DNA of 64,000 bases from Streptomyces sp. NL15-2K (GCF_030551255.1 NZ_CP130630.1:12089001-12153000), one strand, 5' to 3'. Shown: positions 9,284 through 17,448, counted from the stretch's first letter. Numbers and translations are program-made. Notes: a model not told the origin generated them from the sequence alone.

Positions 9284-9551
9284 CTCTGCCTTCGTCGCCC
9301 CGTCGCGGCCGGCCGCATCCAGAGGCGAACACGAGCGAGAGCAAGGTGCCGGAGACGACGATGCCTGAAGCGGCCCTCAGACCGGTCAACGGTCCTGGCG
9401 CAGGGCGAGAGATCGCGGTGGTGCGGCTGAAGCCCTCGTCTCAGCGCCCTCCCGGGGCCAGGCCACCGCGGCGCCTGGGACACCCACCTGTGAAGCCCGC
9501 TGGCGTGGTGGAGTTCTGCCGTGCTCGACCGTGCGAGCTTCCGAGAGTGAG

Positions 9552-9663
9552 TGCATACAGTGAGAAGCCGGTGTGAACGTGTGCATCACCTCGTTGCCCA
9601 GTCCTGGCTCGATCCCGTGCCATCCATCCGATCAGGCTGCATACACCTGGGTAGACTTCCGGC
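9552..9663 (+). promoter_or_regulatory. promoter and operator region of the FadR-type regulator
   Basis: TGCATACA occurs at 9552-9559 and again at 9638-9645. A -10 hexamer TAGACT sits at 9652-9657, and the GTG start is at 9664, seven bases on. That spacing predicts a leaderless transcript starting at the GTG. The second motif copy would lie just upstream of the -10 box, where bound repressor would block polymerase, so autoregulation is likely. The same motif occurs near 12544 and, as TGCACACA, near 12673. Confidence 0.5.
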
Positions 9664-10467
9664 GTGAGTGTGAGCAGGAGTGAGTCCCTCGAGGAGCAAT
9701 GGCCGACTGGAAACGGGAGCGAAGCGGCGGTCTCATCCGCGCCGCCGGGCTCGACTCCCGTGGCCGCGGCCGGCGGACGTCGGCTCGCCCTTGACGTTCA
9801 CGGGCGGCTGCGCGCCATGATCCTCAGCGGTGAGCTGCCTCCGGGGTCGGTGCTGCTCCAGGCCGAGATGGCCCGGAAGCTGGGTGTCAGCCGTACGCCG
9901 ATGCGTGAGGCGTTCCGCCTGCTTCAGGAAGAAGGGCTCATCGACGCGCGGCCCGACCAGCGGGCACGGGTGAAGGCGGTGGACCCCGAAGACCTGGACG
10001 GTGTGTACGGGGCTCGCATCATGCTCGAAACCCTCGCTGTCCGTGTGACGGCGAAGTCGCTCACGGACGAGGACCTCGAGCGTATGAGCGATGTACTCAA
10101 GCGGATGCAGGAACTGGCGGGCACCGACCAGTCGGACGAGTGGTACGCCGCCCACAAGGAGTTCCACCACATCTCGACTCAGGCGGTGGGCACACACCTA
10201 CAACGGATGCTCGCGTCGCTCGGCGAACACAGCGAGCGCTACATCAGACTGGCCCAGCTGGGCGTACCCGGTTCACATGCCAGGGCTCACAAGGAGCACG
10301 AAGCGTTGCTGGCGGCCCTGCGGGGGAGTGACCCCGCAGAGGCCGCACGCGTGGTCGCCGGTCATCTCGCCCGCACCGCTTTGGGTGTGCTGGCCGAAGC
10401 CGCCCCCGAGTACGAACCCGCGGCCACTCGGACAGCGTTGGGCATCGCCGGCGGCAGTCAGTCCTGA
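9664..10467 (+). CDS. GntR-family regulator, FadR (FCD) subfamily
   Basis: A 267-residue DNA-binding regulator. After a low-complexity N-terminus of about 35 residues comes the winged helix (about 40-105) with ILSGELPPGSVLLQAEMARK and LGVSRTPMREAFRLLQEEGL. The C-terminal FCD ligand domain follows: RIMLETLAVRVT near 118, then the expected His residues in HKEFHHIS and HKEHEALL, which usually hold a metal with an organic acid. Such proteins repress catabolic genes until a pathway acid binds. It lies between the importer and the enzyme genes and is convergent with the dehydrogenase. It is likely the local regulator. Confidence 0.9.
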   Translation: MSVSRSESLEEQWPTGNGSEAAVSSAPPGSTPVAAAGGRRLALDVHGRLRAMILSGELPPGSVLLQAEMARKLGVSRTPMREAFRLLQEEGLIDARPDQRARVKAVDPEDLDGVYGARIMLETLAVRVTAKSLTDEDLERMSDVLKRMQELAGTDQSDEWYAAHKEFHHISTQAVGTHLQRMLASLGEHSERYIRLAQLGVPGSHARAHKEHEALLAALRGSDPAEAARVVAGHLARTALGVLAEAAPEYEPAATRTALGIAGGSQS

Positions 10468-10492
10468 CGCCAGGGGTATGCCGGTATGCCCC

Positions 10493-11608
10493 TCAGGCGT
10501 CCCAGTCCGGCAGCCTCAGGGTCAGTGCCACGCGCCCGACGTTGTTGTCGTCCTCCATGTAGCGGTGGGCGTCGGCGGCGCGGGCGATGGGAAACGTGCG
10601 GTCGACGACGGCACGGAACCCGTGCTCCACCTGGGTCCACAGGGTTTTGACCGAGGCCGGGTTTCCGGTGCGTACGCCGATGATGCGGTGGCAGTTGGAG
10701 TACAGGCGAAGCAGATCGACCTGGACCTTGCCTCCCAGGAAGGCGCCGGAGGTGACCACGGTGCCGCCACGGGCCAGGGAGTCGAGGGTGGCGTCCCACA
10801 CGGCCGGATTGCCGAGATTGTCGACGGCGATGTCGACGCCGTGGCCGCCGGTGGCCTCGCGTACTCGCTCGACGAAGTCGGCGGCGGCGGTGTCGAGTAC
10901 GACGTCGGCGCCCGCCGCGGCCAGCGCCTTGCGCTTCTCCGGCGACCGGGACGTGGCGATGACCCTCGCGCCGAGGTGCTGGGCGAGTGCGGCCGTGGTG
11001 GAGCCGAGTGCGGAGGCGGCGCCCTGGACGAGCACCCAGTGCCCGGGGCGGAGTCCCGCCTGTACGAGCTGGTTGGCGGCCACCGGGCCGACCTGGGCCA
11101 AGGAGGCGGCCATCGCGGGTGGAATCCCGTCCGGAACCCGGTGGACGTTGCGGGCGGGCACCGCGCAGAACTGCGCGTAGGCGCCGGGCCGGTGCGTGCC
11201 GACCAGGGAGAGACCGGCACAGGCTTCTTCGCGGCCCTCCGCGCAGTGAGCACAGCTGCCGCACGCGACCGCGGGATACACAGCCACTCGGTCTCCGACC
11301 CGGACGGACTCCACTCCGTCTCCCAAGGCGGCCACGACGCCGGAGTGGTCCGCGCCGAGGACGTGGGGCAGCTGGAAACGGGCGTAGGGGTGGTGGCCCG
11401 CCCGCGCCGTGAGGTCGAGCAGCCGGCCGATGCCGACCGCCGCGACCTGCACCAGGACGTCGCCGGGGCCGGGGCGGGGGATGCCGATCGTGGCCTCTTC
11501 CAGGACGTCGGGCGTTCCGAAACGGCGGAACACCATGGCGCGCATGGTTTCGGGTACGGGCATCGGCTCGGGCCAGCCGTGCGCCGAGGCGACCGCAGTG
11601 CTGTTCAT
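10493..11608 (-). CDS. zinc-type alcohol dehydrogenase / quinone oxidoreductase-like (MDR)
   Basis: A 371-residue medium-chain dehydrogenase/reductase. It has the GroES-like fold with HVLGADHSGVVAALGDGVE and the four-cysteine structural-zinc lobe CGSCAHCAEGREEAC near residue 120. The nucleotide-binding fold follows with LVQGAASALGSTTAALAQ. The position of the usual catalytic-zinc Cys reads VAAVGIGRLLD, so catalytic zinc is probably absent and the reaction may be a quinone or enone reduction. Its ATG overlaps the TGA of the upstream fumarylacetoacetase-type gene (ATGA at 11605-11608), so the two are translationally coupled. The partner genes point to aromatic or ring-fission metabolism. Confidence 0.88.
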   Translation of the reverse strand: MNSTAVASAHGWPEPMPVPETMRAMVFRRFGTPDVLEEATIGIPRPGPGDVLVQVAAVGIGRLLDLTARAGHHPYARFQLPHVLGADHSGVVAALGDGVESVRVGDRVAVYPAVACGSCAHCAEGREEACAGLSLVGTHRPGAYAQFCAVPARNVHRVPDGIPPAMAASLAQVGPVAANQLVQAGLRPGHWVLVQGAASALGSTTAALAQHLGARVIATSRSPEKRKALAAAGADVVLDTAAADFVERVREATGGHGVDIAVDNLGNPAVWDATLDSLARGGTVVTSGAFLGGKVQVDLLRLYSNCHRIIGVRTGNPASVKTLWTQVEHGFRAVVDRTFPIARAADAHRYMEDDNNVGRVALTLRLPDWDA

Positions 11609-12501
11609 GACGCCACCACCTTGTTCTGCAGCCGGCCGATCCGTTCGATCTCGACGACGACGTCGTCCCCGGCCGCGAGGAACTCCCCCCGCGGCACTCC
11701 GCAGCCGGCCGGTGTTCCGGTGAGGATGACGTCCCCGGGTTCCAGCCTGGTGAGACGGCTGGCCGCCGCGACCACCTCGTGTATCGGCACCATCATCTGC
11801 GCGGTCGAGGAGTCCTGCTTCACCACGCCGTTGACACTGAGCCGGATCCGCAGGTTCTGCGGGTCGGGAATCTGCCAGGCGGGCACGAGTCCCGGGCCGA
11901 GCGGGCAGAAACCGTCCTGTCCCTTGTGGCCGAGCCAGTCGTAGGCGAACGGTTCTGCCACCGGCATCGCCGAGGTGAGGCGGTCCCGGGCGGAGATGTC
12001 GTTTGCCGCCAGGTAGCCGGCCATGTGGTCGAGTGCCTGCTCGCATGCGATGTCGCGCCCGGCCCGCCCGATGACGACGGCGAGCTCGGCCTCCCAGTCG
12101 ACACGGGCGCCGGCGTAGCCGGGCAGCGGCACCGGGTCTCCCGGTCCCGTCACGGTCGTCGTCGGCGGCTTGAGGAAGAAGAACGGCTCGCCCAGCGCGT
12201 CGGGGCGCTCGATGCCCATTTCGGCGACGTGGTCCCAGTAGTTGGCGCCCGCGCAGAGCACCTTGCCCGGATACGTCAGCGGGGGAGCGAGCCGGGCACC
12301 GGCGACGGCTTCCGACACTGCCGGGGTCCAGTCGCGCAGCGATGGCGCGAGTGAGTCCCAGTGGCCCAGCGCCTCCATCAGCGTGAGACCCGCGATCTCG
12401 GGCGGCGCTTGAACCACAGTGCCGTTGACGCCCACGCCGACGGTGACCGTCTCCGAGTCGTCGACCCGATACTGCACCAGCGACCATTGAGGCGGTTTCA
12501 T
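11605..12501 (-). CDS. fumarylacetoacetate hydrolase family enzyme
   Basis: A 298-residue FAH-superfamily protein. The N-terminal cap domain covers residues 1 to about 75. The catalytic domain starts KVLCAGANYWDHVAEMG and carries the metal ligands in VDWEAELAVVIG, with later conserved parts AGYLAANDISARD and VILTGTPAGCGVPRG. Members cleave C-C bonds of acylpyruvates or hydrate and decarboxylate ring-fission products. Here it would act on the product of the divergent extradiol dioxygenase (inference). The start at 12501 is backed by GGAGGAGCC directly upstream. It is the first gene of a two-gene operon with the dehydrogenase. Confidence 0.9.
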   Translation of the reverse strand: MKPPQWSLVQYRVDDSETVTVGVGVNGTVVQAPPEIAGLTLMEALGHWDSLAPSLRDWTPAVSEAVAGARLAPPLTYPGKVLCAGANYWDHVAEMGIERPDALGEPFFFLKPPTTTVTGPGDPVPLPGYAGARVDWEAELAVVIGRAGRDIACEQALDHMAGYLAANDISARDRLTSAMPVAEPFAYDWLGHKGQDGFCPLGPGLVPAWQIPDPQNLRIRLSVNGVVKQDSSTAQMMVPIHEVVAAASRLTRLEPGDVILTGTPAGCGVPRGEFLAAGDDVVVEIERIGRLQNKVVAS

Positions 12502-12540
12502 GGCTCCTCCAACAAGCGGCTCTCTAGGCCAGCTGAACCA

Positions 12541-12685
12541 TAGTGCATACACATTGGCTCGTGAAGGGTGGGCGTCCATGTCGCGCGAAGTGGACGCATC
12601 GGGCAGAGCAGGACCGCCGTTCCAAAGGTCGGAAATGGTTGCCTCTGAAGTCTGGACGCCAATCAGTAAAGGTGCACACACTTGG
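12541..12685. promoter_or_regulatory. divergent promoter region with paired TGCAYACA motifs
   Basis: Between the FAH gene (-) and the dioxygenase gene (+), the motif occurs as AGTGCATACACATTGG at 12542-12557 and GGTGCACACACTTGG at 12671-12685. Both have the same polarity and share the 3' extension (TTGG). They match the copies in front of the FadR-type regulator. A common repressor controlling both directions is likely. Confidence 0.45.
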
Positions 12686-12737
12686 AGAGGGTGGAGTTCG
12701 CTACGACGCGGGTCCACCAGAACCATGAGGAGTGCAC

Positions 12738-13652
12738 ATGTTGCGTGTCAAAGGTCTTCTGCACTACGGACTCCAAGTGCCGTCGCTGGACGCGGGTGAA
12801 AGCTTCTACAGCGCGTTCGGACTGGAGACGGCGGAGCGTGGCAACGCGGTGGTGATCCGCTGCGACGGCCGGGAGCAGGACCAGACGGTGCTGATGGAGG
12901 GACCGGTCAAGCGGCTCCATCACGTGGCTTTCGCCGTGGAGCCGGGCTCGCTGCCCGCGTGGCAGCGCCACCTGGAAGGCCTCGGGGTGAAGCTGCTCGA
13001 CGCGCCCGCCGACGTGCCCGGCGGGCTGTGGCTGCGCGATCACGAGGGCAACCTGATCAACCTCCGTGACGAGGGGGTCGCCCCTTGGCGCGACTTCGGC
13101 ACCACGGACGCGCAGGACGCCAACGTCGGCGACCGCAGGCGCCGGGTCGACCACGCGCGCTGGCTGGACGCGAACGAGAAGCCCCGCCCCCAGCGCCTCG
13201 GGCACATGCTGATCTTCAGCACCGATCTGGACGCCTCCGAAGTCTTCTACTCCCGCACCCTCGGGTTGCGCCTGTCGGACCGCATCCGAGGGATCGCGAC
13301 CTTCATGAACTCCGGGCCCGGCGACCACCACGTCTTCGGCTTCGTCCCGGGAACGCACCCCGGCCTGCACCATTCCAGCTGGATGGTCGCCGACATCGAC
13401 CAGATCGCCATGGGCGCGCGGAACATGGCCGCCTCGGGCTACTCCAAGGGCTGGGGCCTGGGCCGGCACACCCTCGGTTCGAACCTCTTCCACTACGTCC
13501 AGGACCCTTGGGGCAGTTGGATCGAGTACTCCGGCGACATGGACTGCATCACCGAGAACTGGAAACCGAACGACTGGGACTGCCCGCCCGCCGTATGGAG
13601 CCCCGACATGCCGGCCGACTTCATCACCAACCAGGAAGAGAAGCCCTTCTGA
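12738..13652 (+). CDS. type I extradiol ring-cleavage dioxygenase (VOC fold)
   Basis: A 304-residue two-domain vicinal-oxygen-chelate enzyme. The three Fe(II) ligands of type I extradiol dioxygenases are in place in the C-terminal half: His156 in RLGHMLIFS, His211 or His212 in GLHHSSWMV and Glu263 in WIEYSGD. Their spacing matches catechol 2,3-dioxygenases and biphenyl-diol dioxygenases. It opens a catecholic ring next to the hydroxyls using O2. The ATG at 12738 is favoured because GAGGAG lies six bases upstream; a GTG at 12732 overlaps that site. It is divergent from the FAH/dehydrogenase operon and is the core enzyme of the island. No ring hydroxylase is visible in the window. Confidence 0.9.
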   Translation: MLRVKGLLHYGLQVPSLDAGESFYSAFGLETAERGNAVVIRCDGREQDQTVLMEGPVKRLHHVAFAVEPGSLPAWQRHLEGLGVKLLDAPADVPGGLWLRDHEGNLINLRDEGVAPWRDFGTTDAQDANVGDRRRRVDHARWLDANEKPRPQRLGHMLIFSTDLDASEVFYSRTLGLRLSDRIRGIATFMNSGPGDHHVFGFVPGTHPGLHHSSWMVADIDQIAMGARNMAASGYSKGWGLGRHTLGSNLFHYVQDPWGSWIEYSGDMDCITENWKPNDWDCPPAVWSPDMPADFITNQEEKPF

Positions 13653-13680
13653 CGCCGTCGCAGGGCTGTTCGGTAACCGG

Positions 13681-14559
13681 TCAGGGGAGTGCGGTGGCGG
13701 TACGGCCCGATGTGACACGGAGGAGGTCGAGATTTCCCGCGTCGCTGCTTCCCATCGCTGCCGTGTAGGTGACCATGCGCAGGTCGGCGCCGGGGACGAT
13801 GAGGACGTCGCAGTCGAGCAGGATGTCGCCGATCTCCGGATGCCGGATCGTCTTGCGGTCGGTCGTGTGCTGGATGGCGGCCGTCTGCGTGGCCCAGAGA
13901 CGAGCGAACGCGTCGGAGACCTCTCGCAGTTCCTGCACGAGACGACCGAGCTGGGCGTCCGCGGGGTAGCGGGACACGGCGTCTTTGAGGTCGGCGACGA
14001 TCGACGCCTCGAACGCGTCCTGTCCCCGCTCGGACCGGACGTCGAGCATCGCGGCGTGCGCGGCGCCGTTGCCGAACAGGGCGCGGGCGAGGTTGCGTTC
14101 GGTGGTCGGTACAAGGGCGGGGTCGCCGTGCAGGGCGCTCCACGTGGTGTTCCACCACACCAGGGTCCAGTCGGCCGTGAACACGCCGATCGGGACGTCG
14201 CCCAAGCGCGCGGCGAGCCGCTGGATCCCCGGCGGCACATGGGTGCTGACCGTCCCGTCCTGGGGCGGCAGAAGCCCGGCGCTCCGGTACAGCTGGTCGC
14301 GCTCGGTGCGGGAGAGCTGCAGGGCCCGGGCGAGGGCGCCGACGACCTGGCCGGAGGGGTTCTTCGCGCGTGACTGTTCCAGACGCAGGACGTAGTCGAC
14401 GGAAAGCCCGGCCAGCTGCGCCAGTTCCTCGCGGCGCAGCCCCGGTGCGCGACGGCCGTCCGTGACGGTGAAGCCGGCGTCGGTCGGACAGAGGCGGTCG
14501 CGCCAGGTGCGCAGGAGCGCGGCGAAATCGGAGCGGGAGTCCGAGCGGGAGGAATCCAT
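13681..14559 (-). CDS. XRE-type regulator with MmyB-like ligand domain
   Basis: A 292-residue transcription factor. The helix-turn-helix (about residues 10-80) includes APGLRREELAQLAGLSVDYV and LRLEQSR. The C-terminal MmyB/PAS-like domain (about 110-270) has DWTLVWWNTTWSALHGDP, a fold that in relatives binds fatty-acid-like ligands. These regulators usually sit divergently from a short-chain dehydrogenase they control. Here the dehydrogenase (16419) has been pushed 1.7 kb away by an IS110 insertion, so the native intergenic region is split. The start at 14559 gives the normal family length. Confidence 0.88.
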   Translation of the reverse strand: MDSSRSDSRSDFAALLRTWRDRLCPTDAGFTVTDGRRAPGLRREELAQLAGLSVDYVLRLEQSRAKNPSGQVVGALARALQLSRTERDQLYRSAGLLPPQDGTVSTHVPPGIQRLAARLGDVPIGVFTADWTLVWWNTTWSALHGDPALVPTTERNLARALFGNGAAHAAMLDVRSERGQDAFEASIVADLKDAVSRYPADAQLGRLVQELREVSDAFARLWATQTAAIQHTTDRKTIRHPEIGDILLDCDVLIVPGADLRMVTYTAAMGSSDAGNLDLLRVTSGRTATALP

Positions 14560-14671
14560 GGGTTCATTCTCGCCGCGCGGCGCAGCGTCAGCCTGGGTAC
14601 TGCCAGTCCTAGTGACGGGGACGGCACTGGTTGGCGTCGGCGCAAGTGGCGAACGTGGAGTTGTGCCCGAG

Positions 14672-14720
14672 CCGGGCGCCATCGCCTGACGTTGACCGGG
14701 CGCCATCGCCTGACCGTTGA
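14672..14720. repeat. 24-25 bp tandem duplication at the IS110 left flank
   Basis: CCGGGCGCCATCGCCTGAC-GTTGA is followed directly by CCGGGCGCCATCGCCTGAC-CGTTGA. The two units are identical apart from one added C. The second unit ends four bases before the left end of the IS. It lies in the former XRE-SDR intergenic region. Confidence 0.8.
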
Positions 14721-14728
14721 GGAGCCCC

Positions 14729-14995
14729 GTTACCTTTTTCGTGGCCCCGCAATGGGGCGCCTGGCCCCCGGGTCCGGTATGGCTGTGTGCCCCCTGTCGT
14801 ACGGATGACCTGGGGGGTGTTGCCGCCGGGCTTCGGGGCACCGCTTGACCGCTGATGAGGGGCCTGACGACCGCCTGGTCCGGCGCAATGCCGGGCCGTT
14901 TCACTGGTGGCATGTCTGCGTAACGTGGTTGCCGGCGTGTGGTGCCGCAGGGACGGCCGGGAGTTGAGGAGACGAGTGGCGAGGGGCACGCGTAC
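14729..14995 (+). ncRNA. candidate IS110 bridge RNA region
   Basis: The long non-coding left end of IS110-group elements encodes the bridge (seek) RNA that pairs with target and donor DNA. Here it holds strong hairpins and guide-like segments. GCCCCC (14789-14794) and GGGGGGTG (14812-14819) flank a small stem, and both fit a G-C6 target such as the two sites occupied. GGGGCACC (14835-14842) equals the element's right end, and GTAACGTGG (14920-14928) nearly complements its left end CCCCGTTAC. The pairing is by eye and the run of C/G allows chance matches. The same region is repeated in copy 2. Confidence 0.35.
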
Positions 14996-16219
14996 ATGGT
15001 CGACACGACCGCGATAGATCTTTTCCTCGGCCTGGACCTGGGCAAGGAGTTCCACCACGCCCACGGCCGGACCGAAGACGGCAGAACCGTGCACGACAAG
15101 CGGCTGCCCAACACCGAGCCGAAACTGCTGGAGCTGTTCACCAGGCTGGTGGCGAAGTTCGGCACTGTCCTGGTGATCGTGGACCAGGTCGCCAACATCG
15201 GCGCGCTGCCGCTGACGGTGGCCCGCGCGGCCGGCTGCCGGGTGGCCTACCTGCCCGGGCTGTCGATGCGGCGGGCCGCCGACCTGCACCCGGGCGAGGC
15301 CAAGACCGACGCCCGCGACGCGTTCGTGATCGCCGAGACCGCCCGCACCATGCCGCACACCCTGCGCGCGGTGGACCGCGACGACGAGGTGCTGGCCGAG
15401 CTGACCATGCTCACCGGCTACGACAACGACCTGGCCGGCGAGGTCAACCGCGCCACCAACCGGCTGCGCGGCCTGCTCTCTCAGATCCACCCCTCTCTCG
15501 AGCGTGTGCTCGGCCCGCGCCTGGCCTACCCCTATATCCAGGCGCTCCTCCAACGGCACGGCTCCCCGGCGAGACTGAGGAAACTGGGCCGGGCCCGCTG
15601 CGAGGCCCTGCTCAAGGTGCACGGTTCGCGCAAGGCCCACCACCTGACCGCAGAGATCTTCGACGCGCTCGCCGAGCAGACCCTTGTCGTGCCGGGCACC
15701 GAGGCATCCGCGCTGATCGTGCCGGGACTCGCCGCCCAGCTCGCCGCCGCCCACACCCAGCGCCGCCAGGCCGAGCAGGAGATCGCCGCCCTGCTGGAGG
15801 CCCTCCCTCTTTTCCACCTCCTGACCTCCCTGCCCGGCCTGGGCGTCAGGACCACAGCGGCCGTGATCGTCGCGATCGGCGACGGCACCGGCTTCCCCAC
15901 CGCCGGACACCTCGCCTCCTACGCCGGACTCGCCCCCGCCACGAAGTCCTCGGGCACCTCCATCCGCGGCGAGCACGCACCCCACCGCGGCAACCGGCTC
16001 CTCAAACGCGCCCTGTTCCAGGCCGCGTTCGCCGCGATCGGCTGCAAAGCCGACCCGTCCTCCCGGATCTACTACGACCGGCAACGCGCACGCGGCAAGA
16101 CCCACACCCAGGCGATCCTCCGCCTGGCCCGCCAGCGCGTGAACGTCATCCACGCCATGATCCGCACCGGGGCCCTCTACGAAGCACGCACCCCGAACGA
16201 CGTCGACCTCGCCGCCTGA
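14996..16219 (+). CDS. IS110-family transposase (DEDD recombinase), copy 1
   Basis: A 407-residue IS110 transposase. The RuvC-like N-terminal domain shows Asp14 in FLGLDLGKEF, Asp63 in VLVIVDQVANIG (Glu in most relatives), and Asp105/Asp108 in AKTDARDAFV. The C-terminal transposase_20 domain has LTSLPGLGVRTTAAVIVAIG and the presumed nucleophilic Ser322 in SSGTSIRGEH. The ATG at 14996 begins at the family's usual N-terminus; an upstream GTG at 14939 would add 19 atypical residues. The protein is the same as that of the copy at 25337-26560, which implies recent movement. Confidence 0.93.
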   Translation: MVDTTAIDLFLGLDLGKEFHHAHGRTEDGRTVHDKRLPNTEPKLLELFTRLVAKFGTVLVIVDQVANIGALPLTVARAAGCRVAYLPGLSMRRAADLHPGEAKTDARDAFVIAETARTMPHTLRAVDRDDEVLAELTMLTGYDNDLAGEVNRATNRLRGLLSQIHPSLERVLGPRLAYPYIQALLQRHGSPARLRKLGRARCEALLKVHGSRKAHHLTAEIFDALAEQTLVVPGTEASALIVPGLAAQLAAAHTQRRQAEQEIAALLEALPLFHLLTSLPGLGVRTTAAVIVAIGDGTGFPTAGHLASYAGLAPATKSSGTSIRGEHAPHRGNRLLKRALFQAAFAAIGCKADPSSRIYYDRQRARGKTHTQAILRLARQRVNVIHAMIRTGALYEARTPNDVDLAA

Positions 16220-16418
16220 CGACTCCACCGCCCCTACCCTCCAAGCCCCATCACGCCCGCGCACCGGCACGGCCACTCCGGCCCTGCCGGCCACCGGGAT
16301 GCCCATCAGCCACCCGATCCGCCAGGAACATCCCGCTTCGCGGGACGTTCCCGAAAACCACGATCAACCCCTACAAGCCGACCCCCCGGGGTTGACGAAA
16401 CAGATAGGGGCACCCCCC

Positions 16419-17369
16419 ATGCAGCACACCATCGTGATGACGGGCGCGAGCCGCGGGATCGGCCGCGTCGCCGCGGAGCACCTCCTGTGCCGGTCGCCGG
16501 ACGTGCACCTGCTCGTCGTCGCCCGAGGCTCCTCCGGCGCACAACTCGCCGCGGAACTCGCCACGGGCGGGCACACGGTCTCCCACGTCTCGGCGGACCT
16601 CTGCTCGCTTCCCAGCGTCCGCTCGGCCGCCACCGGGATCCGCGACCGGCTCGACAAGGGTGAACTCCCGCCGCTGCGCGGCTTCGTGGGCAACGCGGGC
16701 ACGCAGTACACGAACGCGCTCACCGAGACACCCGAAGGTTTCGAGTCCACCTTCGCCGTCAACGTACTCGCCAACCACCTGTTCGTCCGCCTGCTCCAGG
16801 ACCGCTTCGCCGCGCCCGCCCGAATCGTGATCACCGCGAGCGACACCCACTTCGGCGACTTCAGGCACAACATGGGCATGGTGCCCGGCCCGGCCTGGAA
16901 GTCCCCGGACGTCCTCGCCCGCACTGGCGCCTTCCCCGAACCGGACACCACGACCGCCGGGCGCACCGCGTACTCGACGAGCAAGCTGGCCGCCCTCTAC
17001 CTCGTGCACGAGTACGCGCGCCGCCTGCCGGCCGGGATCGACGCCGTCGCCTACAACCCGGGCTTCGTCCCCGGCACCGGCCTCGCCCGCAACGCAGGGC
17101 CCGTCTCCCGGTTCGCGATGCGGCGCATCCTGCCGGTGATGACCCTCACGCCGTTCGCCACCCGCCGCAGCGCCGCCGGCCGCTACCTCGCCGACGTCGT
17201 CCTGGGCACGACCCAGGCACCGACCGGCTCCTACGTCGACCGCGGCCGTGCGGACCGCTCGTCGCAGGAGTCCTACGACCCGCAGCGCGAGCGTGAACTG
17301 TGGGATGCCGCCGAACAGCTCACCGCCGCGTACGCCGCCGGGGCGGATGGGCTCTCAGATGACTTCTGA
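16419..17369 (+). CDS. short-chain dehydrogenase/reductase
   Basis: A 316-residue SDR of the retinol-dehydrogenase/protochlorophyllide-reductase-like group. It has the cofactor motif TGASRGIG at the N-terminus, VGNAGTQ for the NAG motif, the active-site Ser in ITASDTH and the YSTSK Tyr-Lys pair. The native ATG at 16419 directly follows the right end of the IS110 copy. Its original GAGGAG site is now on the far side of the element. Translation must rely on AGGGG inside the IS (16406-16410) or on an in-frame start within the IS at 16299. The protein itself is intact. It is the usual partner of the divergent XRE regulator. Confidence 0.88.
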   Translation: MQHTIVMTGASRGIGRVAAEHLLCRSPDVHLLVVARGSSGAQLAAELATGGHTVSHVSADLCSLPSVRSAATGIRDRLDKGELPPLRGFVGNAGTQYTNALTETPEGFESTFAVNVLANHLFVRLLQDRFAAPARIVITASDTHFGDFRHNMGMVPGPAWKSPDVLARTGAFPEPDTTTAGRTAYSTSKLAALYLVHEYARRLPAGIDAVAYNPGFVPGTGLARNAGPVSRFAMRRILPVMTLTPFATRRSAAGRYLADVVLGTTQAPTGSYVDRGRADRSSQESYDPQRERELWDAAEQLTAAYAAGADGLSDDF

Positions 17370-17448
17370 CGAACCCGCACGGTCTCGACCCAATGATCTC
17401 GGGGTGCAACGGCCGGAGGCGGACGAGGACACCCCGGCCGTGGCTCGT

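Larger units (their letters stand above)
14725..16418 (+). mobile_element. IS110-family insertion sequence, copy 1
   Basis: A 1,694-bp element defined by comparison with the inverted copy at 25138-26831. The shared ends are CCCCGTTACC on the left and GGGGCACCCCCC on the right. It lacks obvious terminal inverted repeats, and any target duplication is hidden in the C-run, as expected of IS110-type elements. It has 271 bases of non-coding DNA before the transposase gene and 199 after. It sits in a run of C's directly after GAGGAG (14719-14724) and before the ATG of the SDR gene, separating that gene from its ribosome-binding site. The C-run at both sites leaves the exact ends uncertain by a few bases. 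Confidence 0.88.

Noticed and set aside
10091..11944. A 617-codon plus-strand frame across the GntR end and the dehydrogenase/FAH genes
   Set aside because: It is out of phase with GntR and antisense to two clear genes. Composition is that of a shadow.
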